In this document: piece by piece, positions 24,512-29,712 of the stretch
Numbering within the stretch: the stretch's first letter is position 1
Layout of the letters: every line of letters begins with the position of its first letter
Virus record (IMG/VR): IMGVR_UViG_3300023180_000280
Coordinates: 1 to 29,712 of that record
Strand: one strand, 5' to 3'
Source of the DNA: a virus
Length of the DNA stretch: 29,712 bases
Position numbers and translations under genes: made by a program
The notes under the pieces: generated by a model
What the model was told of the DNA's origin: nothing
Database searches by the model: none
What the model saw: only the letters and a program-made list of their open reading frames with translations

Positions 24512-26367
24512 GACAAAACCCCCGGACGAATATACTTAACGGCGTGTGACACTGCACCGCATAAACTATCAGCAACGTCTTTTGACCCATAAGAAGGATG
24601 ATCTATTTTCTTGCCCCTCACCAACTCCAGTTGCAACAACTCAATTTGCAGTATAGCGCAACTATCCCCACTTTTGGCAAGTTGCGCTAGCTCTTGATAT
24701 GTTGTTTCTGTGTTTTGTCCGTGTGCAGGAGGAAAACAAACGCGCCCCTCATAGATCCCTTGCTTTAACGTGTTGTAGTGTAACACACTTTTTGCACCGT
24801 CCACACTTAACACTTCAACTTCAAAACCTTCGTTGTTCAAGGTCTGTATACTATCGATACTTTGCCAACCATCATAACTTGAATTAAGAAACCGAAAACC
24901 CCGGTGCTTTGAAAGCCAGTAAATAATTTCTCGAACGCGAGAAAAGACGACTTCACCACCAGGAGGAGCTTTGATTTGTATGCAGATCTCAACGTCTACC
25001 AAAACGCACCTTTCAGGCTTGCCCTCATTACTCACAAAAGCAACCTCATCGAAGCCAGCATTGCGCACTACTGTTAAGCCTGCAGCATCACCACTAGCAG
25101 ACCTGCTTAAAGCTAGATCTACATGAAAGTGATAAAATTCCCGACGATCCCCCACAAACCAATCTTCAACCAAACTATCAAAATGCGACCACAAATAACC
25201 TTGATCGACTGCAGCCATCCAAGCAAAAGGCTTGACCCCCGGCTTGATTGGATTGCGCAACTCGTAATCAGGAGAAACAAGATCACGCCTGCGGAAATAT
25301 GGAGTTTTTGAACCTGCTGGAATAGATCCCAGCACTCGCAAGCTACCTTCAGGATCTGTTGTAAAATCAGTCCAAAATCTTTCAGGAACCCAAAACCCGC
25401 TTGATATTTGGCTGTGCTCAACAGCAGGCAAAAGATCCCCTTCAGCAGACCTTTCCCAATCAAACTTTTCTGGAGAAAACAACCGCCACTTTTCCGCAGT
25501 GTTTCTTTCTTCAGGCCAGTTGCCCCAGCTTGTTTTGGGTTGTGGCAAATAAAACTTGCTGTGTGCGTCCGGATCTTTCGACCACTGCGCAATCTTGCGC
25601 TGTGTAAAATCGTTCTCTATATCACGCCGGGAAATGTAGATCCGCTTACCACTCAAACCAAAACTGCTAGTCACTCGCTTGTCAAGCTCGATGTCGAGAG
25701 CTTCAGCATGACATTCACCAGAGCTTTCAGGAGCAGTGAAAAGATTGCACTCATCCAGAATATAGGTAAACAGTGCAACACCTGCTGCACTAGTCAACTT
25801 GCTATGCCCAGGATAGATCACATATCTAGGTTTGCTTGGATTCAGCTTTCCATTTTCAACAGTACAAAATTGTATTTCACTCGTTACGTTTGGATTACGC
25901 CGAATTTTATTATAGATCTCAGGCTCTTTAAGCCACTTGCAACTCTCAATTGCTTGCGAGATCTCAACAAAAAGTTTACGTGCTAACTTTTGATTGATCG
26001 TAAAAATAGCGTTATAGATTACAGTGTGAGGAGCCAGGCCAAACTTGCCCCTTGGATCTTTCCCCAGCACAACTTCTTCAAAGATCTGCTTGCAGGTAAA
26101 ATAACAGGGCAGCCTACAGACCTTGAAACTTTTGCCCCCCCGGATACCTTCTTCAATCACACCACCCTTGCAGCTTTCACTGCACAGAATCTCTAGCTCT
26201 AAAAGTGATTTTTCCCAAAAACCAGACTCACCACAAAAACGATCGCTCTTGATAAATTCTCGAATATCAGGAAAAACAGCACTAGACGCACCTCTTTCTT
26301 GCACTTCTGCCAACAGTGCAGAATTGCATCTTTTTATTGCAGCAGATATTTCTTGAAGTTCGTTCAT
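24508..26367 (-). CDS. terL: Terminase large subunit
   Basis: The 619-residue product has both terminase activities. ATPase: Walker A-like GIRGGKS (about residues 74-80), Walker B YILDE (about 202-206). RNase H-like nuclease: HVDLALSRSASGDAAG (Asp417), NSSYDGWQSIDSI (Asp499), and HPSYGSKDVADS (Asp597). It cuts and pumps DNA into the prohead through the portal encoded next to it. I chose ATG at 26367 because AGGTGGGAG ends two bases upstream; a TTG 24 bases earlier lacks a site and lies within the promoter's -10 region. Its stop overlaps the portal start as GTGA. A near-consensus promoter lies just upstream. Confidence 0.93.
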   Translation of the reverse strand: MNELQEISAAIKRCNSALLAEVQERGASSAVFPDIREFIKSDRFCGESGFWEKSLLELEILCSESCKGGVIEEGIRGGKSFKVCRLPCYFTCKQIFEEVVLGKDPRGKFGLAPHTVIYNAIFTINQKLARKLFVEISQAIESCKWLKEPEIYNKIRRNPNVTSEIQFCTVENGKLNPSKPRYVIYPGHSKLTSAAGVALFTYILDECNLFTAPESSGECHAEALDIELDKRVTSSFGLSGKRIYISRRDIENDFTQRKIAQWSKDPDAHSKFYLPQPKTSWGNWPEERNTAEKWRLFSPEKFDWERSAEGDLLPAVEHSQISSGFWVPERFWTDFTTDPEGSLRVLGSIPAGSKTPYFRRRDLVSPDYELRNPIKPGVKPFAWMAAVDQGYLWSHFDSLVEDWFVGDRREFYHFHVDLALSRSASGDAAGLTVVRNAGFDEVAFVSNEGKPERCVLVDVEICIQIKAPPGGEVVFSRVREIIYWLSKHRGFRFLNSSYDGWQSIDSIQTLNNEGFEVEVLSVDGAKSVLHYNTLKQGIYEGRVCFPPAHGQNTETTYQELAQLAKSGDSCAILQIELLQLELVRGKKIDHPSYGSKDVADSLCGAVSHAVKYIRPGVLS

Positions 26368-26389
26368 TACTCCCACCTGTACTATCTGC

Positions 26390-26419
26390 AATATACTGAT
26401 AAGCTTTTCTAGTTGTCAA
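26390..26419 (-). promoter_or_regulatory. Sigma70-type promoter upstream of terL
   Basis: In the largest intergenic gap of the window (61 bases) the minus strand reads TTGACA (26414-26419), 18 bases, then TATATT (26390-26395). That is a perfect -35 and a five-of-six -10 box at acceptable spacing. A start about seven bases beyond the -10 box would give a leader of roughly 16 bases holding the terL binding site. It would drive the head and tail genes, all in the same direction. Predicted from sequence only. Confidence 0.65.
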
Positions 26420-26428
26420 TCAACGACT

Positions 26429-26923
26429 TCAAGCACGCCCTTCCAACTGTTGCAAAGGCTTTTTCGTTTCTTTTTTTGTTTCGTACATTTCAGCCACAGC
26501 CCTTAAGAACTCTACATCTTTGTTTTCAATGGCCTTTTCAAGAGCCTGCAAGATCTCTGTTAGTGTAATCTCTCTTTTTGTGCGAAATTCTTGAAGCCAC
26601 TTGTGGCACTCCAAAATATACCGGCAGTTGGGCAACTTACCTTCTCTTGCGCCTGCAAGCACACCTTCCCAGGCGACCCCATAAAGTTTATTTTTTGCAG
26701 TGTTAAGTGCGACAAACAGATCAACAAACAAAATTTGCTCTTCTGTGAGATCTTCACCGGACACTTGCTGTTCTTTCAGCAACTGCCCTTTGTTTTTCCA
26801 ATTGTTTAAGGTTTGTGGCGTAACTCCCAACTGCACAGCCATCACTTTATAGGGCACAAATTTGCTTGCTAACTCTGCAACTTGCTGCACAATCTCTGCT
26901 GTAATCTTTGATCTTCTAGCCAT
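26429..26923 (-). CDS. terS: Probable terminase small subunit
   Basis: The 164-residue product directly precedes the large terminase gene. Residues about 1-50 form a helix-turn-helix of the type used to bind packaging sites (KVMAVQLGVTPQTLNNWKNK), followed by a helical central region (EEQILFVDLFVALNTAKNKL; EGVLAGAREGKL; ECHKWLQEF) that would form the oligomeric ring, and a charged C-terminal tail. This plan and the position fit TerS. Start is ATG at 26923 with GGGG five bases upstream, one base after the previous stop. An unrelated helix-turn-helix regulator is less likely given the location and the central oligomerisation-like helices. Confidence 0.8.
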   Translation of the reverse strand: MARRSKITAEIVQQVAELASKFVPYKVMAVQLGVTPQTLNNWKNKGQLLKEQQVSGEDLTEEQILFVDLFVALNTAKNKLYGVAWEGVLAGAREGKLPNCRYILECHKWLQEFRTKREITLTEILQALEKAIENKDVEFLRAVAEMYETKKETKKPLQQLEGRA

Positions 26924-26924
26924 G

Positions 26925-27140
26925 TTAGCCCCTCACTTTCTTAAAACTGTATGACCCTTTCAGTACTCGATGCAAGAACTTCCCCTTGCTTGCTGCTGTC
27001 AAAAAAGCTTTGTATATCTGTGGATCAACTTGAAAATACTGATAGACACCACCGTTTAAAAACTCAACTTCTAACACGCCCGCTTGCGCATCGTAGCCAA
27101 TTGAAGCAACGTTTGAGCTTTGCACAGATATTCTTTTCAC
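26925..27140 (-). CDS. KTSC-domain protein
   Basis: The 71-residue product is a single KTSC domain: SSNVASIGYDAQAGVLEVEF, NGGVYQYFQVDPQIYKAFL, AASKGKFLHRVLKGSYSFKK. KTSC domains occur at the C-terminus of some lysyl-tRNA synthetases and as stand-alone small proteins in phages and bacteria; a role in nucleic acid binding is often suggested but not established. Start is GTG at 27140, overlapping the SEC-C gene's stop as GTGA. In the transcription direction it lies between the SEC-C gene and the terminase small subunit. Confidence 0.85.
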   Translation of the reverse strand: MKRISVQSSNVASIGYDAQAGVLEVEFLNGGVYQYFQVDPQIYKAFLTAASKGKFLHRVLKGSYSFKKVRG

Positions 27141-27274
27141 AACTTCAGCAACTCTTTATGATTGCGCAACTCGTCCAACAGCAAGCAGCAGTGTTTATAT
27201 TTTTTTCCACTGTTGCAACTGCACTTGCTGTTTCTTCCTTTCTTTGGTGTATTTCGCTTGTATGGCTTGCTCAC
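27137..27274 (-). CDS. SEC-C motif small protein
   Basis: A 45-residue frame, short enough to be missed, fills the gap between the exonuclease and KTSC genes. It holds a complete SEC-C zinc motif: KKGRNSKCSCNSGKKYKHCC, with Cys18, Cys20, Cys29 and Cys30 in the C-x-C-x8-C-C spacing known from the SecA C-terminus. Start is GTG at 27274, overlapping the exonuclease stop as GTGA, and its own stop overlaps the next GTG the same way. SEC-C binds zinc and mediates contacts to protein or nucleic acid; the role in this phage is unknown. Confidence 0.8.
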   Translation of the reverse strand: MSKPYKRNTPKKGRNSKCSCNSGKKYKHCCLLLDELRNHKELLKL

Positions 27275-28122
27275 TTCAACCGCCCTTGTTTTTCAGCCTT
27301 GCGAACGTTTTTTAAGAGCCCGTACAACTCACCTTTTGTTGGTGGATAGTGATCCCCAATTGCATACTTCTGCAACTCAGGCTTGATCCTAGTATAGTAC
27401 TCTTCTTGCGTTTCTTCTTGTTCAATATCCCAATAACGCTTTAACTCTTCCCACTGCTTAACTTCTGCTGGACCTTTCCAATTGGTGGACCAGGCAGCAG
27501 ATCGCTTGCTTAAATACGGCTCAAATTCAAGAAACACTGCCTTACCATCAGGAGCCAAAACAAACCCGTTATTGAGCGCAAACCAGCACAAGCTTTCTTC
27601 AAGATCAATATCCCCAACAAGATAAGAATCAAGCGCATCATGCTTACCTTCAGCAAACAAGCCCGGAGCTTCAGCACCCGATCCGAGCTTTCCACGTCCC
27701 AGGGTTGTTTGCGCGACTTCTTCAAGCTTGTAAAACTTAAAGTAACCACTGCAACGCTGAACAACGCGCATAAGATCGAAGGTAGCACGCACGTTTACTT
27801 CCACAAACTTACTAAGCAGATTCAAGTCAAAGCCATCTTCAAGGTGCGGATACTCGCCAATGTTCCACCCTGTTACAAACTCAGCTTGATCCAGGATTGC
27901 AGCAGCTTCTTGCAGTCTTTTTGGGTCGTCGGAGTATAAGCGCACTTCTGTATTGTAAGGCGGTTGCAAATATCGAATTTTCAACCCCAGCCGAGCGATC
28001 CCAAGATAAGCGACAGGATCGAAGCCCTCGCCGTGCTCTTCAAGCAGATCTCTTAAAACCTTGCCTTTTGGGATAAGGTGCTTCGTTTCAATATCGAGGC
28101 AGCAATAAAACTTCCTAGACAT
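27271..28122 (-). CDS. DnaQ/PolB-like 3'-5' exonuclease
   Basis: The 283-residue product shows the DEDD exonuclease plan: Exo I CLDIETK (Asp10, Glu12), Exo II region FVTGWNIGEYPHLEDGFD (about 82-99), an ATFDLM element (Asp116), and Exo III YLVGD (Tyr167, Asp171), matching the Y-x3-D form of PolB-type and RNase_H_2 exonucleases. The C-terminal 100 residues are helical and charged and lack a polymerase domain. It could act in replication or recombination, or recycle host DNA. The ATG at 28122 overlaps the HTH gene's stop by eight bases. The exact biochemical class (DNA or RNA substrate) cannot be told from sequence. Confidence 0.75.
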   Translation of the reverse strand: MSRKFYCCLDIETKHLIPKGKVLRDLLEEHGEGFDPVAYLGIARLGLKIRYLQPPYNTEVRLYSDDPKRLQEAAAILDQAEFVTGWNIGEYPHLEDGFDLNLLSKFVEVNVRATFDLMRVVQRCSGYFKFYKLEEVAQTTLGRGKLGSGAEAPGLFAEGKHDALDSYLVGDIDLEESLCWFALNNGFVLAPDGKAVFLEFEPYLSKRSAAWSTNWKGPAEVKQWEELKRYWDIEQEETQEEYYTRIKPELQKYAIGDHYPPTKGELYGLLKNVRKAEKQGRLK

Positions 28123-28450
28123 GCGTATAAGCCCGGAAAACGTGCTTTTCTAGCCACTTCTTAGGAACCGGACGCTTGCCCTTTTCGACCAGGGAGTAAA
28201 ACGCCCCATCAGAATAATCAAGCACCTGCTTTGCAAACGCTTTTCTTGTAAGTCCTAGCTCTTCACGCACGCTTGCCACTTCAACCGCTGTAAGTTGCTT
28301 TTCTTGCTTTTCTTGCTCCATGATTTCCTCGCTATATGGATCAAAATCCCAATTCTCAATAGAATCACAATCGCAGTTGTGAACATGTTTTTTATGCACG
28401 TTGCACCAGAAATTTCCACACCTGCAAGCTTCCCAATAAAATTTTTTCAT
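28115..28450 (-). CDS. Cys/His-rich helix-turn-helix protein
   Basis: The 111-residue product has an N-terminal Cys/His-rich part (Cys9, Cys11, Cys16, His19, His22, His24, Cys26, Cys28), likely zinc-binding, an acidic bridge (EEIMEQEKQEKQ), and a C-terminal XRE-like helix-turn-helix (TAVEVASVREELGLTRKAF, then SDGAFYSLVEKGKRPVP). I chose the ATG at 28450 because it overlaps the previous stop as ATGA, typical of this cassette; the longer frame starting at 28516 has no site. It may regulate phage or host genes, or be an accessory DNA-binding protein. The family name is not known to me. Confidence 0.7.
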   Translation of the reverse strand: MKKFYWEACRCGNFWCNVHKKHVHNCDCDSIENWDFDPYSEEIMEQEKQEKQLTAVEVASVREELGLTRKAFAKQVLDYSDGAFYSLVEKGKRPVPKKWLEKHVFRAYTHV

Positions 28451-28668
28451 AACGGTCTTATCTGTTGCCGAAAGCACCAGGCTTTCCCACCATTGATCCA
28501 GTGTATCAAATACCAAGTTGATCTTCTACACTTTGATCGCTTGTTCGGTCTAGTTTCAAAGATACTGACCACAACACCAATTCTGCCAGTGCTCAGGCAC
28601 TCAACACGATCTTTAACGTCCACCTGGAGTAAGGGCAGGTTTATTCCTTGCAGGTTTATTCCTTGCAC
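28447..28668 (-). CDS. Small 73-residue protein, unknown
   Basis: The product continues after a two-fold repeat (QGINLQGINL) with a small beta-rich domain: DVKDRVECLSTGRIGVVVSI, then TWYLIHWINGGKAWCFRQQI. The G-R-I-G-V-V-V pattern recalls small SH3/KOW-like barrels. Start taken is GTG at 28668, overlapping the upstream gene's stop by 13 bases, but there is no clear binding site, and an AAGGAA copy lies in each repeat unit, so the true start may differ. Its stop overlaps the HTH gene's ATG. Function unknown. Confidence 0.6.
   Translation of the reverse strand: MQGINLQGINLPLLQVDVKDRVECLSTGRIGVVVSIFETRPNKRSKCRRSTWYLIHWINGGKAWCFRQQIRPL
28632..28667 (-). repeat. Two tandem 15-base units at a gene start
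   Basis: The minus strand carries two exact copies of CAAGGAATAAACCTG next to each other, covering the end of the PPC-motif gene (its stop TAA lies in the first copy) and the first codons of the 73-residue gene. Each copy contains AAGGAA, so a ribosome binding site may have been duplicated. Confidence 0.75.
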
Positions 28669-29225
28669 GTTTCAACCATATCAATCAAAAGGTTTCTAAA
28701 TTCAATAGGTGTTGCAGCCCTTTCACGCTTGCTAAGACTTTCACAAACCCCCCTTCTATTTGGGTTATGATTATGCACTTTAGACTTCCCCCAAATCAAA
28801 ATAGGCGGATTGTTACCCACATAATAAAGCCAAGTTGCCTTGCTTGCTCTGTGCCCGTAAAAGCCTTGATCCACACAACAAGACCAACCAAAATCATCAG
28901 ACTTGATCCAGCCCCCAGTATGCGGAGGTTTGAGCAAGCCAAAATGATCCCAAGCTTTACTATTTTTCGGATGCTCCAAAACCCCACCATAATTTCTTAC
29001 AGCACGAAGAGCATAGGCAAAACAACCGCCATCATCACCTAGCTTATATCTTTTTTTCCCAGACGGAGATCCAAACCAATAAGACCCCCAACGCGCACAA
29101 GGAGGATGCGCAATCACAGGATAAGGACCACGATACAAACGGGCATCCCGCTTTTCATCCCAGGGATCAACACTTTCAAGGTTAAAATAACAACCGTTTG
29201 TTTGGACAAAGAGAGCAGCAATCAC
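28656..29225 (-). CDS. PPC-motif protein, cytosine-C5-methyltransferase-like half
   Basis: The 189-residue product contains VIAHPPCARWGSYWF (Pro41-Pro42-Cys43) and GGVLEHPKNSKAW (Glu84), spaced like motif IV (PPC, nucleophilic cysteine) and motif VI (ENV) of cytosine-C5 methyltransferases. The usual SAM-binding motif I at the N-terminus is absent, and the target-recognition part is not evident. It also has VDPWDEKRDARLY and FGWSCCVDQGFYGH, conserved in similar short phage proteins I recall, which have no proven function. I chose GTG at 29225: GGGGT lies seven bases upstream, and the TTG at 29243 has no site. Located directly after QueD, so a link to DNA modification is possible. Confidence 0.65.
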   Translation of the reverse strand: MIAALFVQTNGCYFNLESVDPWDEKRDARLYRGPYPVIAHPPCARWGSYWFGSPSGKKRYKLGDDGGCFAYALRAVRNYGGVLEHPKNSKAWDHFGLLKPPHTGGWIKSDDFGWSCCVDQGFYGHRASKATWLYYVGNNPPILIWGKSKVHNHNPNRRGVCESLSKRERAATPIEFRNLLIDMVETCKE

Positions 29226-29249
29226 AGCAACACCCCGACACAAGTATAA

Positions 29250-29642
29250 TTACTTCTTGCACTTGTAAATTGCTTTACTTCTAGTGTTTTCTTGAACAGT
29301 AACTTTTACAAGATCCAAGTTTGCAGGCAAGCTTGGTTTAATTCTATCAGAAATCCAGATGCATAAATTTTCACTAGTTGGATTGGATAAACCACTCACA
29401 GTATTCAAGTTTTGATGATCGATCATTTCAAAAATTGGCTTAAAGCATTGATCGATCGTTGCAAAGTCCACAACCCAGCCTAACTTTCTATCAACTTCAC
29501 CTTCAACAGTAAGTTTAATGATCCAATTGTGCCCATGCGTTCTATGACACTTATGAGATTCATCAGTAGCTGGCAAGCTATGTGCTGCTTGCACCTCATA
29601 TTTTCTTTCAAGTCTCAAAATAGGTTTAGTTGCTTTGGACAA
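29250..29642 (-). CDS. queD: 6-carboxytetrahydropterin synthase (QueD)
   Basis: The 130-residue product belongs to the PTPS/QueD family, converting 7,8-dihydroneopterin triphosphate to 6-carboxytetrahydropterin on the way to preQ0. Zinc ligands are His21 (VQAAHSL), His36 and His38 (HGHNW); the catalytic Cys32 lies in CHRTHGH, the QueD spacing; IDHQNLN, PTSENL and Glu118 (TVQENTRS) complete the family set. I chose the TTG at 29642, because AAAGGAG ends eight bases upstream; the GTG at 29663 has none. In phages the pathway often feeds 7-deazaguanine base modification of DNA, with folE, queE, queC and dpdA as partners, none visible in this window. Confidence 0.88.
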   Translation of the reverse strand: MSKATKPILRLERKYEVQAAHSLPATDESHKCHRTHGHNWIIKLTVEGEVDRKLGWVVDFATIDQCFKPIFEMIDHQNLNTVSGLSNPTSENLCIWISDRIKPSLPANLDLVKVTVQENTRSKAIYKCKK

Positions 29643-29643
29643 T

Positions 29644-29712
29644 TTAAGATCTCCTTTCTCCACTGCAGCGCAAACTTAAGACAATTTGCACACTTTTTAT
29701 GCGTGCAGCCTT
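29644..29712 (-). other. Possible 3' end of an upstream gene at the window edge
   Basis: One minus-strand frame is open from the edge to a TAA at 29644-29646, one base before the queD start; it ends RCSGERRS. A second frame, which is Cys-rich (CTHKKCANCLKF), runs to 29615 and would overlap queD. Either could be the end of the previous gene. The first fits the packing of this operon better, but too little is visible to decide. No promoter is seen here. Confidence 0.3.
29651..29657 (-). promoter_or_regulatory. Shine-Dalgarno site deciding the queD start
   Basis: The minus strand reads AAAGGAG, then eight bases, then TTG at 29642. This is one of the few GGAG-type sites here and is the reason for the TTG start; it puts the start next to the stop of an upstream frame at 29644. 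Confidence 0.7.

Noticed and set aside
26368-26391. Longer terL start at TTG 26391
   Set aside because: It has no ribosome site and lies in the predicted -10 region; ATG 26367 has AGGTGGGAG two bases upstream.
28451-28516. Longer start of the zinc/HTH gene at 28516
   Set aside because: It would overlap the upstream 73-residue gene by 70 bases without a ribosome site; the ATGA junction at 28450 fits the operon style and the Cys/His-rich domain begins there.
29643-29663. queD start at GTG 29663
   Set aside because: No ribosome site precedes it, and the extra residues come from the binding site itself; TTG 29642 has AAAGGAG at eight bases.

Overview
The window is a piece of a tailed bacteriophage genome with a contractile tail (myovirus morphology). 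Every gene I can support lies on the minus strand, so transcription runs from the right edge to the left edge. Genes are packed end to end, many stop/start pairs overlap (ATGA, GTGA, TAGTG, TAATG), and no stretch over 100 bases lacks a gene. I see no tRNA, integrase, repressor, replication or lysis gene. The host cannot be named from this sequence; ribosome binding sites match the usual bacterial anti-Shine-Dalgarno, but as G-runs (GGGG or GGGGG) more often than GGAGG.

Right end (about 26.4-29.7 kb): a cassette of small non-structural genes. It starts with QueD (6-carboxytetrahydropterin synthase, preQ0 pathway), which suggests that the phage makes 7-deazaguanine and may place it in its DNA. 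Next come a small protein with a PPC motif like cytosine-C5 methyltransferases but no visible SAM-binding part, a 73-residue protein, a Cys/His-rich helix-turn-helix protein, a DnaQ/PolB-like 3'-5' exonuclease, a 45-residue SEC-C zinc-motif protein and a KTSC-domain protein. The last gene is the probable small terminase subunit.

Head module (about 11.0-26.4 kb): a near-consensus sigma70-type promoter sits in the only clear gap, just before the large terminase. Then follow portal, two small proteins, an acidic protein with a poly-Glu tail, a 1687-residue multidomain protein with a ddrB-like ParB domain (a large polyvalent protein), a prohead protease with a fused scaffold that has its own internal start, the major capsid protein with an inserted beta-rich domain, two small overlapping genes, a head-tail connector and three small beta-rich proteins.

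Tail module (about 1-11.0 kb): two neck/completion proteins, tail sheath, tail tube, a pair of tail assembly chaperone frames that appear joined by a +1 frameshift, a short tape measure protein, a tail hub-like protein, a LysM baseplate protein, a baseplate J-like protein, and a gene that runs off the left edge.

The items most worth following up are the giant ParB-containing polyvalent protein inside the head operon, with its internal duplication and Pro/Glu/Gly/Ala linkers; the unusual +1 (or -2) tail-chaperone frameshift; the nested protease/scaffold start; and the QueD plus PPC-protein pair as a possible DNA modification/protection module continuing beyond the right edge.
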